Below are positions 1 through 8,574 of a stretch of DNA of 64,000 nucleotides, one piece after another. Location: NCBI GenBank assembly GCA_029202845.1, contig CP119315.1, positions 379,501 through 443,500 on the forward strand, read 5' to 3'. Within the stretch, counting starts at the first letter, position 1, and the number at the start of each line of letters is the position of its first letter. Under the pieces are notes generated by a model. That model saw nothing but the letters and a program-made list of their open reading frames with translations. It was not told the DNA's origin and did no database searches. The translations under genes and the position numbers were made by a program. Origin of the DNA: Candidatus Sphingomonas colombiensis. Lineage in GTDB: Bacteria > Pseudomonadota > Alphaproteobacteria > Sphingomonadales > Sphingomonadaceae.

Positions 1-1
1 G

Positions 2-400
2 TTCACCCGTCTCGACCTGCACGTCGCACAGGAATTGCCGACCGGCCTGTTCGGCTCGAAGGTTCAGGTGTTCGCCGACATCGAGAACTTCACTAACTTC
101 CTCAACAAAAAGTGGGGCCAGCTGCGTGAATACGTCTTCCCGTACAATGCGGCGGTGACGCAGGTGCAGTGCCTGACCACAGCAACGGTGACGGGCCAGG
201 GCGTCGTGCCTGTCGGCACCGCCGCCGCGAACAACCCGCAAGGGCTGCCGGCGGTACTCGCGACAAACACCTCACAGCAGTGCGCGCAATATCGCTACTC
301 GCCGCTGGGTGGCACCAACGACTTCGTGAAGCCGACCGATCAGGTTTACGTGAACCAGTCGCTCTACACGATCCGCATCGGCGCGCGCTTCTCCTTCTAA
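2..400 (+). CDS. TonB-dependent receptor, Oar-like (C-terminal fragment)
   Basis: The reading frame is open from the left window edge and stops at 400, so only about 132 C-terminal residues are present. The segment IENFTNFLNKKWGQ, followed by a Cys-flanked loop and the ending LYTIRIGARFSF, matches the last strands of an outer-membrane TonB-dependent receptor of the carboxypeptidase-regulatory-like (Oar-type) group common in Sphingomonas. The terminal aromatic residue is the usual signal for barrel assembly. The substrate cannot be inferred without the plug and upstream barrel. A strong terminator follows directly, so the gene is the last of its transcript. Confidence 0.8.
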   Translation, partial: FTRLDLHVAQELPTGLFGSKVQVFADIENFTNFLNKKWGQLREYVFPYNAAVTQVQCLTTATVTGQGVVPVGTAAANNPQGLPAVLATNTSQQCAQYRYSPLGGTNDFVKPTDQVYVNQSLYTIRIGARFSF

Positions 401-424
401 GCGATCGCCAATCGGCAAGCCTTT

Positions 425-458
425 GGGCCGTCGTTCCTTCGGGAGCGGCGGCCCTCTT
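425..458 (+). terminator. Rho-independent-type terminator with UUCG tetraloop
   Basis: Bases 425-437 pair with 442-454 in a 13-bp GC-rich stem (two G-U pairs) closed by the stable tetraloop TTCG at 438-441. A short T-containing run, TCTTGC, follows. It ends the receptor transcript and overlaps the longest possible start of the next gene, which argues for a later start there. Confidence 0.75.
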
Positions 459-491
459 GCTTTGCACCGGCGCGATCGGGCGTGTAAGGCG

Positions 492-1658
492 ATGGCGATG
501 GCGACCACGTTTTCCGCCCCAGCGACCGGCACGACGCCGTCAAACGGCGCGCGCTCCCCGCTCCCATTCGGGGGGGTATCGGCGCGAACTTCTCCGATGT
601 TCGCCCGCCCGTTCTTCGAGGATAAGGCACGTGCCTTCTGGTTTCTCCAGGCGGCCGGCTGGTCGGGCTATCTCATCCTGCGCACCGTTTCGAGCATCTC
701 GAACGGCTTCACCATGCAGGGCGTGGTCACCAATATCGTCGAGACGATCGTCGGCTATTGCATCACCCTGCTGCTCTCGACGCTATACGGCTATTATCGC
801 AGCTTCCCGCGCATCGCCGGGATCATCCTGACGCTGCTGACGTTGGGCGCGGCGACATTCCTATATGCGCTGCTCGACACGTTTTCGTTCAGTTTCATCA
901 AGTTCGCTGCGCCGGGCATCGATGTAAAACTGCTGATCGGCGCGCTGTTCCTCAATTTCACCGTGCTGGCCGGCTGGTCCGCGCTCTATTTCGGGATCAA
1001 TTTTTACCTGATCGTCGAGGAGCAGATCGATCAGATGCAGCATCTGGAGTTGCAGGCTTCCTCCGCGCAGCTCGCCATGTTGCGCTATCAGCTAAACCCG
1101 CATTTCCTGTTCAACACGCTCAATTCGATCTCCACGCTCGTGCTGCTGAAACAGACGGAGCGGGCCAACGCGATGCTCTCCCGCCTCGCTTCGTTCCTGC
1201 GCTATACGCTCGCCAATGAGCCGACCGCTGACGTCACGCTGGAGCAGGAAATCGAAACCCTGAAGCTCTATCTCGAGATCGAGAAGATGCGTTTCGAGGA
1301 TCGGCTGAAACCGAAATTCGATATCGATCCAGCGGTGGAGAAGGCGCATTTGCCCTCGCTGCTGCTCCAGCCACTGGTCGAAAACGCGATCAAATACGCG
1401 GTCACGCCACAAGAAGAAGGCGCCGAGATCCACATTACGGCGCGGCTCGCCGGGGATCGCGTGCAGATCGCCGTATCCGATACCGGTCCGGGCTTGCAGG
1501 GAACCAAAAACCGGCCAAGCCTTTCAACTGGTGTCGGCATCGCCAATATCAGGGAACGTCTGGCGCAGGCCTATGGGGCGGATCATCGTTTCGAGATCCA
1601 GGCCATGCCGCTGGGCGGGTTCGGGGTCGAAATCGAGATCCCGTTCCAGAATGAGTGA
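492..1658 (+). CDS. LytS/YehU-type sensor histidine kinase
   Basis: Inner-membrane sensor kinase predicted to autophosphorylate and pass phosphate to the LytTR regulator encoded 92 bp downstream. Hydrophobic segments fill roughly residues 40-150. A His_kinase domain follows, with the H box around HFLFNTLNSIS (His at about residue 204), an N box at PLVENAIKYAV and a G box at DTGPGL. The frame could open at TTG 423, but that codon lies in the terminator stem. ATG 492 or ATG 498 fits better, since AAGG at 486-489 is 8 nt before 498. The input signal is unknown. Family membership is clear from the motifs. Confidence 0.9.
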   Translation: MAMATTFSAPATGTTPSNGARSPLPFGGVSARTSPMFARPFFEDKARAFWFLQAAGWSGYLILRTVSSISNGFTMQGVVTNIVETIVGYCITLLLSTLYGYYRSFPRIAGIILTLLTLGAATFLYALLDTFSFSFIKFAAPGIDVKLLIGALFLNFTVLAGWSALYFGINFYLIVEEQIDQMQHLELQASSAQLAMLRYQLNPHFLFNTLNSISTLVLLKQTERANAMLSRLASFLRYTLANEPTADVTLEQEIETLKLYLEIEKMRFEDRLKPKFDIDPAVEKAHLPSLLLQPLVENAIKYAVTPQEEGAEIHITARLAGDRVQIAVSDTGPGLQGTKNRPSLSTGVGIANIRERLAQAYGADHRFEIQAMPLGGFGVEIEIPFQNE

Positions 1659-1750
1659 GTAAGTGAGACAACAGGGGTGTGGATAAATGAAGGCGGCGCG
1701 CCGAGCAGAATGAATTGGGCGCGACGATCCTATTGGAGACTACCAAGGCA

Positions 1751-2554
1751 ATGACCATCCGCACCATTTTGGTCGACGACGAACCGTTGGCGATTCAGGG
1801 CCTCGAACTGCGGCTTCAAGCCCATGACGATGTTGAGATTATCGCCAAATGCCAGAACGGGCGCGAGGCGATCAGCGCGATCAAGACACATAAGCCCGAT
1901 CTTGTATTCCTGGACATCCAGATGCCCGGTTTTGACGGCTTCTCGGTCGTTCAGGGATTGCTCGAGGTAGAGCCCCCGCTGTTCGTATTCGTCACCGCTT
2001 ATTCCGACCATGCGTTGCGCGCGTTCGAGGCACAGGCGGTCGATTATCTGATGAAGCCGGTGGAGGAAGCGCGCCTCGCCGATACGCTGGATCGCGTCCG
2101 GCAACGGATCGGCGAGAAGAAGGGCGCCGAGGAAACCGAGAAACTCAAGGAAGCGCTGGCCGAACACGCGCCCGAAGCGGCGGCGGAAATCGCTGGCGGC
2201 GATGGCGATCACGTCAACGCGAATCGCTTCGAAAAGCTGATCAATATCAAGGATCGCGGCCAGATTTTCCGGGTCGACGTCGATACGATCGAGCTGATCG
2301 AAGCGGCCGGCGATTATATGGTGATCAAGACCGGCGACAACTCGCTCGTCCTGCGCGAAACGATGAAGGATCTGGAAAAGCGGCTCGATCCGCGCCGCTT
2401 CCAGCGCGTTCATCGCTCGACGATCGTCAATCTCGATCTGGTGAAGCAGGTGAAGCCGCACACCAACGGCGAATGCTTCCTGGTGCTCGATTCGGGCGCG
2501 CAGGTGAAGGTCAGCCGCTCCTATCGCGACGTCGTGGCGCGGTTCGTTCACTAA
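1751..2554 (+). CDS. LytTR-family response regulator
   Basis: Cytoplasmic DNA-binding response regulator of about 267 residues, partner of the preceding kinase. The receiver domain has the acidic pair in VDDEP, the phosphoacceptor Asp55 in FLDIQMPG, Thr82 and Lys102. A charged linker leads to a C-terminal LytTR domain (about 170-265) with the recognisable RFQRVHRSTIVNLD stretch. ATG 1751 is chosen because the receiver begins at once; the longer frame from 1715 adds 12 residues with no homology-like character. The genes it controls are not evident here. The next gene is separated by 141 bp and a possible hairpin. Confidence 0.92.
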   Translation: MTIRTILVDDEPLAIQGLELRLQAHDDVEIIAKCQNGREAISAIKTHKPDLVFLDIQMPGFDGFSVVQGLLEVEPPLFVFVTAYSDHALRAFEAQAVDYLMKPVEEARLADTLDRVRQRIGEKKGAEETEKLKEALAEHAPEAAAEIAGGDGDHVNANRFEKLINIKDRGQIFRVDVDTIELIEAAGDYMVIKTGDNSLVLRETMKDLEKRLDPRRFQRVHRSTIVNLDLVKQVKPHTNGECFLVLDSGAQVKVSRSYRDVVARFVH

Positions 2555-2584
2555 GAACTGCGCCCCCAATCCCCCGCTCACCGT

Positions 2585-2610
2585 CACCCTGCCACCACGA
2601 CGCCAGGGTG
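2585..2610 (+). terminator. Possible hairpin after the LytTR gene
   Basis: CACCCTG at 2585-2591 is the exact inverse of CAGGGTG at 2604-2610, giving a 7-bp stem with a 12-nt loop. No T tract follows, so it may be a weak or factor-dependent terminator or part of the ABC-F leader. Confidence 0.3.
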
Positions 2611-2695
2611 AGGGTGGCGGACGGATCGGACCGAGGGGCGAGAACAGAACCCGGCTCGCTGGCGGGATCGCCCCCACTCTGCTAGGCGCGCGCGC

Positions 2696-4552
2696 ATGCT
2701 TACCCTCAATGCCATTACCGTCCGCCTTGGCGGGCGCGCGATCCTCGACGGCGCGAGCGCCTCGCTCCCGCCGGGGAGCCGTGTCGGACTTATCGGCCGC
2801 AACGGCGCGGGCAAATCGACGTTGGTGAAGGCGATCGCCGGCATGATCGAGCCCGATGGCGGCGCGATCGAGATGCCGCGCGGCGCACGCGTCGGTTATA
2901 TCGCGCAGGAAGCACCGGCCGGAAAGACCACGCCGTTCGAGACGGTGCTCGCGGCCGATGTGGAACGCGCGCGCCTGATGCATGAGGCCGAAACGGTGAC
3001 CGACCCGGATCGGATCGGCGAGGTTCACGAGCGACTGATCGCGATCGATGCCCATGCCGCCCCGGCCCGCGCCGCGCGCATCCTCGTCGGTCTGGGCTTT
3101 GACGAAGACGCGCAGCAGCGCCCGCTCGACAGCTTCTCCGGCGGTTGGCGGATGCGCGTCGCGCTTGCCGCGCTGCTCTTCTCGCAGCCCGATCTGCTGC
3201 TGCTCGACGAGCCATCGAACCACCTCGATCTCGAAGCGGTGATGTGGCTGGAGGACTTCCTCAAATCCTATCGCGCGACGATCGTCGTGGTCAGCCACGA
3301 GCGCGATTTCCTCAACAATGTCGTCGATCACATCCTGCATCTGCAAGGCGGCAAGACCACGCTCTACGTCGGCGGCTATGATTCGTTCGAGCGGCAGCGC
3401 GCCGAGCGACTGGCACAGCTAGCGGCCGCCCGCGCCAATCAGGATGCGCAGCGCGCCAAGTTGCAGGATTATGTAGCGCGTAACTCTGCCCGCGCCTCCA
3501 CCGCGAAACAGGCGCAGAGCCGTGCGAAGATGCTGGCGAAGCTCCAGCCGATCGCGGAAGTCGCCAACGACCCGTCGCTGTCGTTCGATTTCCCCGATCC
3601 CGAGCCGCTGCGCCCGCCGCTGATCACGCTCGATCACGCCGCCGTCGGCTATGGCGACACGCCGATCCTGAAGCGGATCAATCTGCGGCTCGATCCTGAC
3701 GACCGCATCGCGCTGCTCGGGCGCAACGGAAACGGCAAGACAACGCTCGCGCGCCTAATCGCGGCACAGCTCACACCGATGGAGGGGGATATGGCCTCCT
3801 CGAACCGGATGAAGGTGGGCTATTTCACCCAATATCAGGTGGAGGAGCTGGACGCGGACGACACGCCGCTCGCGCATATGACGCGAGTGATGCCGCGCGC
3901 CACGCCGGCGGCGGTCCGTGCCCAGCTTGGCCGGTTCGGCTTTTCGGGGGATCGCGCGACGGGGAAGGTCGGCAAGATGTCCGGCGGGGAACGCGCGCGA
4001 CTAGCGCTGGCGCTGATCACCCGCGATGCGCCGCACCTGCTGATCCTCGACGAACCGACCAACCACCTTGATGTCGATGCGCGTGAGGCGCTGGTCCAGG
4101 CACTCGCCGGTTATAAGGGCGCGGTGCTGATCGTCAGCCACGATCGCCATATGGTGGAGCTGACCGCGGACCGGCTGGTGCTGGTCGACGGCGGCACCGC
4201 GCATGAATTCGACGGCAGCCTCGATGATTATGTCGCAATGGTGCTGGCGAAGGAGCCCAAGACCGAAGGCTCAAAGGCCAATCGCAAGGAGGAACGCCGC
4301 GCCGCCGCCGAAAAACGCGAAGCGGCCAAGGCAATGCGCAAGGCGGCCCAGGTCGCCGAAACCGAATTGGCGAAGCTCACCCGTGAGCGCTCGGCGATCG
4401 ATCGCGCGATGTTCGATCCGTCCGGTGCGGAGCCGGCGCTCGCCAAGCTCACCATGACCGAGTTGATGAAGCGCCGCGCGGCGCTCACCGAACAGATCGA
4501 TGCCGCCGAGGCACGCTGGCTGGAGGCGAGCGAGGCGCTGGAGGACGCATAA
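2696..4552 (+). CDS. ABC-F family ATPase (Uup/YheS-like)
   Basis: A soluble protein with two ATP-binding cassettes and no membrane segments, the mark of ribosome-associated ABC-F proteins. Cassette 1 has Walker A GRNGAGKST, signature FSGGWRMR and Walker B LLLLDEPSNHLDLE. Cassette 2 has GRNGNGKTT, MSGGERARL and LLILDEPTNHLDVD. The inter-cassette linker and a C-terminal charged coiled coil (about residues 515-618) are typical. The likely role is translation or ribosome maintenance. An antibiotic-resistance role is possible in this family but nothing here supports it. At 618 residues it is close to family length. A strong terminator follows. Confidence 0.93.
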   Translation: MLTLNAITVRLGGRAILDGASASLPPGSRVGLIGRNGAGKSTLVKAIAGMIEPDGGAIEMPRGARVGYIAQEAPAGKTTPFETVLAADVERARLMHEAETVTDPDRIGEVHERLIAIDAHAAPARAARILVGLGFDEDAQQRPLDSFSGGWRMRVALAALLFSQPDLLLLDEPSNHLDLEAVMWLEDFLKSYRATIVVVSHERDFLNNVVDHILHLQGGKTTLYVGGYDSFERQRAERLAQLAAARANQDAQRAKLQDYVARNSARASTAKQAQSRAKMLAKLQPIAEVANDPSLSFDFPDPEPLRPPLITLDHAAVGYGDTPILKRINLRLDPDDRIALLGRNGNGKTTLARLIAAQLTPMEGDMASSNRMKVGYFTQYQVEELDADDTPLAHMTRVMPRATPAAVRAQLGRFGFSGDRATGKVGKMSGGERARLALALITRDAPHLLILDEPTNHLDVDAREALVQALAGYKGAVLIVSHDRHMVELTADRLVLVDGGTAHEFDGSLDDYVAMVLAKEPKTEGSKANRKEERRAAAEKREAAKAMRKAAQVAETELAKLTRERSAIDRAMFDPSGAEPALAKLTMTELMKRRAALTEQIDAAEARWLEASEALEDA

Positions 4553-4558
4553 GGCGCT

Positions 4559-4584
4559 CCCCTCCCGTGCGCGGGAGGGGTTTG
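4559..4584 (+). terminator. Terminator after the ABC-F gene
   Basis: CCCCTCCCG (4559-4567) pairs with CGGGAGGGG (4572-4580) around a 4-nt loop and is followed by TTT. It lies between two converging genes. Confidence 0.65.
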
Positions 4585-4647
4585 AGGGCGGCCGATTAGC
4601 CCGCCCCGGCGTTATCGGGGTCGCCGTTTAGCAGGCGATCCCCGGTT

Positions 4648-4917
4648 TCAGGCTTCCTCGCCCTCGTTCGTGTCTTCGGCGGGACGCTCGAACCACGCCT
4701 CGACCGGGCCGGTAAGCTTGATCGTCAGCGGGCGACCGTGACGATCAACCTTCTTGCCAAGCGCAACGCGGATCCAGCCTTCGGAAATCGAATATTCTTC
4801 CACGTCCTTGCGCTCGACACCCTTGAAACGGATGCCAACGCCGCGCTCCAGCGCGTCGCGGTGGAAAAACGGGCTGCGGGGGTCGATCGACAGATGGTCG
4901 GGAATGGTATCGCTCAT
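4648..4917 (-). CDS. DUF3297 family protein
   Basis: Small acidic protein of 89 residues resembling DUF3297, found in many proteobacteria with no established function. Recognisable blocks are the N-terminal PDHLSIDPRSPF, then a GIRFKG strand, and a C-terminal GRPLTIKLTGPVEAWF segment. ATG 4917 is chosen because the family begins just before PDHLS; the frame can extend 14 residues upstream but that extension looks unrelated. The last dozen residues are Glu-rich. It converges on the ABC-F gene and appears to be monocistronic. Confidence 0.8.
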   Translation of the reverse strand: MSDTIPDHLSIDPRSPFFHRDALERGVGIRFKGVERKDVEEYSISEGWIRVALGKKVDRHGRPLTIKLTGPVEAWFERPAEDTNEGEEA

Positions 4918-5019
4918 GCGCCGCGCGCTTAGCGGATCATCGCCGCCGAACCAACGCAAAAACGGCGCGGGGGTTACCCGCGCCGTCCCTGCGTGACCTC
5001 GTTCGGCCTGCGCGCCAGA

Positions 5020-5367
5020 TCAGCGGCAGACCCTGACCGGCACATCGCGACCCCAATAGGGATCCCAGCGATAGCTGGTCCAGCAACGCGGATAATAAGG
5101 CCGGTAATCGTCATAATAATAAGGTTCGGGCGGCGGCGCGTAATAATAGCCGCGATCATAATAGCGATCCCGGTTGCTCGACGCGATCGCCGCGCCGACG
5201 CCTAGGCCGAGAATGCCGCCGACGATTGCCGCGCCAGCCGCGTCCCCGCCGCGATGCCCGTAATGACGATAACCGCCCCAACGCTGCGCATCAGCCGGTG
5301 CGGCGGAGACAAGCGCGGTAGCGGCCAGTGCCGCCCCGAGGCCCGCCTTTTTCAGAAAGCCGTTCAT
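5020..5367 (-). CDS. Secreted glycine-zipper, Tyr-rich small protein
   Basis: Exported protein of 115 residues. It has a clear signal peptide (KK then LGAALAATALVSAAPADA), a glycine-zipper-like stretch (GAAIVGGILGLGVGAAIA) and a Tyr/Pro/Arg-rich tail with three Cys residues in its last third. The start at 5367 is fixed by a strong GGAGG ribosome site 5-10 nt upstream. The gene stands alone between DUF3297 and EVE. Such proteins are frequent in Sphingomonas and are usually annotated as hypothetical. An envelope location is likely; no biochemical role can be read from the sequence. Confidence 0.75.
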   Translation of the reverse strand: MNGFLKKAGLGAALAATALVSAAPADAQRWGGYRHYGHRGGDAAGAAIVGGILGLGVGAAIASSNRDRYYDRGYYYAPPPEPYYYDDYRPYYPRCWTSYRWDPYWGRDVPVRVCR

Positions 5368-5500
5368 ATCGAACCTCCAAATACTCATACTGCGGTCCGC
5401 CAGACCAACGCACGATGGTGCGACCGTGTTGCCTTTGCTAGGCGAGTCGGGCTGAATGGGGCCGGAATATGACATTCACCCCCGGTTTAGGTGAGCGACG

Positions 5501-5902
5501 ATGGCGTATTGGCTGCTGAAATCGGAACCCGAGAGCTATTCGTGGGACGATCTGGTGAACGACGGCGCCACCGAGTGGAACGGCGTGCGCAATCATGCCG
5601 CGGCCGCGCACCTGCGCGCGATGCGCCCCGGCGACCGCGCGCTGATCTACCATAGCGGCAAGGACAAAGCGGCCGTCGGCATCGCCGAAGTAACGCGCGG
5701 CCCACAGAAAGATGGCGAGGAAGGCAATTGGGTATCGGTCGCGATCAAGCCGGTCGCCCCCCTCCCCGCTCCTGTCACGCTCGCTGCGATGAAGGCGGAA
5801 CCGGCGCTCGCCAACTTGCCGATGCTCCGCCAGTCGCGGCTGTCAGTGTCACCCGTTGGCAACACCGAATGGACAATAATCACCGCGCCGCCCAAAGGCT
5901 GA
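5501..5902 (+). CDS. EVE domain-containing protein
   Basis: A 133-residue single-domain protein beginning MAYWLLKSEPESYSWDDL, the diagnostic opening of the EVE fold (thymocyte nuclear protein 1 group). The GVRNHAA and PGDRALIYHSG blocks belong to the same PUA-like pocket, which in characterised homologues recognises modified bases in DNA or RNA. It probably acts in the cytoplasm as a modified-nucleic-acid reader, with unknown target. It is a single gene closed by a good terminator. Length and motif order match the family, so the call is firm although the biology is not. Confidence 0.9.
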   Translation: MAYWLLKSEPESYSWDDLVNDGATEWNGVRNHAAAAHLRAMRPGDRALIYHSGKDKAAVGIAEVTRGPQKDGEEGNWVSVAIKPVAPLPAPVTLAAMKAEPALANLPMLRQSRLSVSPVGNTEWTIITAPPKG

Positions 5903-5909
5903 GCCGGCA

Positions 5910-5937
5910 GCGGGCAATGGCCCGCCTTTTTCATTTT
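5910..5937 (+). terminator. Rho-independent terminator after the EVE gene
   Basis: GCGGGC (5910-5915) pairs with GCCCGC (5920-5925) around AATG, followed by a run of T residues. Confidence 0.8.
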
Positions 5938-6092
5938 TCGGACACAAACCGCGACTAGCCGCCGCTGGAGCAGGTCCACAGCAGCATAAACGGAGAACGC
6001 AATTGCGCGCATCCCCCTTGGGGCGAGCGCCTTTCGCGTCATTCGTGCTGGGGTCGGCCCGCGAGACTGAAAAGCAAAAAAAGGGAACCATC

Positions 6093-8405
6093 GTGTCCAT
6101 TCGTCATCGCTTCCGCCCCGCGTTGCTCGCGGGCGTGACCGCCGGCCTCGCCGTTTTCGCGGCCCCCGCGCACGCTCAGACCGCTGACACCGCCGCCACT
6201 CCCGAAGGCAATGGCCTGAGCGAGATCGTCGTCACCGCCGAACGCCGCAGCGAGAACATGCAGCGCGTGCCGGTTTCGGTCGCGGCGGTCAGCGGCGCGG
6301 ATATGCGCAACTTCCAGGCGGCGGGCGAAGACATCCTCGCGCTCTCCGGCCGCGTGCCCAGCCTGTACGTCGAGACGACGACCGGCCGCATCTTCCCGCG
6401 CTTCTACATCCGCGGCCTCGGCAATATCGATTTCTACCTCGGCGCATCGCAGCCGGTATCGATCATCCAGGACGACGTGGTGCTTGAGCATGTCGTGCTG
6501 AAGTCAAACCCCGTTTATGACGTGGCGCAGGTCGAAGTGCTGCGTGGCCCGCAGGGCTCGCTGTTCGGCCGCAACACCACCGCCGGCATCATCAAGTTCG
6601 ATACGAACAAGCCGACGATGGACTGGGAAGGCCGCGGCTCCGCTTCGTGGGGCAGCTACAACACCGTGTCGGCCGATCTCGGCCTGGGTGGCCCGATCAT
6701 CGCCGACAAGCTGGCGTTCCGCGTTTCCGGCCTGTGGCAGCATCGCGACAATTGGGTCGACAACAACTTCACCGGCGTCGGCGCCGACGGCACGACCGGC
6801 GGCAAGAAGCAGATGGGCGGCTTCAACGATCGCAACGCGCGCCTCCAGTTGCTGTTCACCCCGACCGACAATTTCTCGATCGACGTTTCGGGCCATGTCC
6901 GCGACTATGACGGCACCTCGACGCTGTTCCATCGCGGGGCGCTGAAGAAGGGGTCGAACAACGTTCAGGCCGAGCCGCGCAACGTGGTTTCCTATGACGA
7001 GGCCGCCGGCAATCCGCAGTCTTACAAGACGCAGGGCGCGTCGGTTCGCGCGGCGTGGAACTTCGGCGGCGCGACGCTGACCTCGATCACCGCTTACGAG
7101 CATTCCTCGGGCTTCAGCCGTGGCGATACCGATGGCGGCGCAGCGGCGAACTTCCCCGTCAACGGTCAGCCCAACGGCTTCGGCCAGAGCGAGGGCTATC
7201 TGCGCGGGCTGGATCAGTGGACGCAGGAATTGCGGCTCTCCTCGAACGGCGACAGCGCGTTCAAGTGGCAGTTCGGCGGCTTCTATTTCGACAGCCGCGA
7301 CATCACCGACTTCTATCAGCGCGGCTATTTCCTGCTGCCGAGCAACGCGGGCTACAACCCGAACAACTGGGTGCGGCTGCATGACGTCAACACGTCGTGG
7401 GCGGTGTTCGGCCAGGCAAGCTACACGCTCGACAAGCTGACGCTGACCGCCGGCGCGCGCTACACCGAGGATCGCAAGGATACGACGCTGTTGCAGGCCG
7501 CGATGAATGCTGCCGGCACGACGGTGAATTTCCCGGCGAACGCTCCGCGCAACGTCAGGCTCGTCGGCAAGGAACCGAGCTGGGATATCTCGGCACTGTA
7601 CGCCGTCAATCCGGACGTGAACCTCTATGCTCGCGTCGCGCGCGGCTTCCGCGGCCCGACGATCCAGGGTCGTTCGGCAGTGTTCGGCTCGGCCTTCACC
7701 ACGGCGGATTCGGAAACGATCATGTCGTATGAAGCCGGCTTCAAGTCGCAGCCCACGTCGAACCTGCGCTTCAACGCCACCGCCTTCGCCTATACGGTGA
7801 AGAACATCCAGCTGAACGGCAATGACGAGTTCGGCAACGGCGTGCTGTTCAACGCCAATCACGCCAATGCCTATGGCATCGAGGCGGAAGCCGAGTGGCG
7901 TCCGATCCGCAACATCACCTTCACGCTGGGCGCGAGCGCGCTGCACTCGAAGATCAAGGACAGCCGCGTTTACGCACAGGTCTGCGCGCTGAACGGACAG
8001 GTCGTTTGCACGGTGCTCGATCCGGTGATCAAGGTTGGCAACAACTATTTCGCCTCGATCAACGGCAACTCGCTGCCGAACGCCCCGACGTTCAACATCG
8101 ACGGCGCGGTGCGGTATGACATTCCGCTCGGCAATGGCGGCAACTTCTTCGTCGGCGCCGATGCCAACGTGCAGGGCTACACCAACTTCGTGCTCTATCG
8201 CACGAAGGAGTTCTACTCGAACGGCAACCTCGAACTCGGCCTGAAGGCCGGCTTCACCACGCCGGACAAGAAGTATGAGATCGCCGCCTTCGCGCGGAAC
8301 GTCACCAACGAGAAGAACCTCAAGGGCGTGATCGAAAACTATATGGCTGCGGTGTTCAACGAGCCGCGCGTCATCGGCGTGTCGGTTTCCGGCCGCTTCA
8401 ACTGA
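6093..8405 (+). CDS. TonB-dependent receptor
   Basis: Outer-membrane active-transport receptor of about 770 residues. From GTG 6093, preceded by AAGGGA at good spacing, it has a signal peptide (FRPALLAGVTAGLAVFAAPAHA). Next come a TonB box-like SEIVVTAERR and a plug domain (about 40-160) with the conserved VEVLRGPQGSLFGRNTTAG block, then a 22-stranded-barrel-sized C-terminal region. The frame opens 90 bp earlier at a TTG, but only the GTG gives a proper signal peptide. There is no adjacent TonB, ExbBD, FecR or catabolic gene, so the ligand stays unknown; a substrate other than iron is possible given the family's diversity in this order. Confidence 0.92.
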   Translation: MSIRHRFRPALLAGVTAGLAVFAAPAHAQTADTAATPEGNGLSEIVVTAERRSENMQRVPVSVAAVSGADMRNFQAAGEDILALSGRVPSLYVETTTGRIFPRFYIRGLGNIDFYLGASQPVSIIQDDVVLEHVVLKSNPVYDVAQVEVLRGPQGSLFGRNTTAGIIKFDTNKPTMDWEGRGSASWGSYNTVSADLGLGGPIIADKLAFRVSGLWQHRDNWVDNNFTGVGADGTTGGKKQMGGFNDRNARLQLLFTPTDNFSIDVSGHVRDYDGTSTLFHRGALKKGSNNVQAEPRNVVSYDEAAGNPQSYKTQGASVRAAWNFGGATLTSITAYEHSSGFSRGDTDGGAAANFPVNGQPNGFGQSEGYLRGLDQWTQELRLSSNGDSAFKWQFGGFYFDSRDITDFYQRGYFLLPSNAGYNPNNWVRLHDVNTSWAVFGQASYTLDKLTLTAGARYTEDRKDTTLLQAAMNAAGTTVNFPANAPRNVRLVGKEPSWDISALYAVNPDVNLYARVARGFRGPTIQGRSAVFGSAFTTADSETIMSYEAGFKSQPTSNLRFNATAFAYTVKNIQLNGNDEFGNGVLFNANHANAYGIEAEAEWRPIRNITFTLGASALHSKIKDSRVYAQVCALNGQVVCTVLDPVIKVGNNYFASINGNSLPNAPTFNIDGAVRYDIPLGNGGNFFVGADANVQGYTNFVLYRTKEFYSNGNLELGLKAGFTTPDKKYEIAAFARNVTNEKNLKGVIENYMAAVFNEPRVIGVSVSGRFN

Positions 8406-8412
8406 TCGCGAG

Positions 8413-8461
8413 CCGGGGCGGGTCTTCACGATCCGCCCCGGCCTCTCGCGCCGGGGCTTTT
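8413..8461 (+). terminator. Overlapping alternative hairpins ending the TonB receptor transcript
   Basis: GCCCCGG (8435-8441) pairs with CCGGGGC (8451-8457), followed by TTTT, as a standard terminator. The same left arm can instead pair upstream: CCGGGGCGG (8413-8421) with CCGCCCCGG (8433-8441). The two structures are mutually exclusive. Confidence 0.7.
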
Positions 8462-8477
8462 CCCGGACGAGCGCACG

Positions 8478-8518
8478 AAAAAAGGGCGGGATGGCATCAG
8501 CCACCCCGCCCTTTTTTT
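8478..8518 (-). terminator. Bidirectional terminator between the TonB receptor and typA
   Basis: AAAAAAGGGCGGG at 8478-8490 and CCCGCCC at 8505-8511 form a stem flanked by A6 on one side and T7 on the other. It can terminate typA on the minus strand and any read-through from the receptor. Confidence 0.85.
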
Positions 8519-8574
8519 CACCTCGTCGCCATCCCATCGCTCCGGCCATGTGCCGGAGCAACGGGATGAGAAGA

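Noticed and set aside
1730..3346. 538-residue minus-strand open frame
   Set aside because: Lies antisense to the LytTR and ABC-F genes, which have clear motifs. Its composition is that of a codon-bias shadow.
5938..6092. Cobalamin riboswitch before the TonB receptor
   Set aside because: No B12-box-like core was seen, and the sequence gives no consistent structure.
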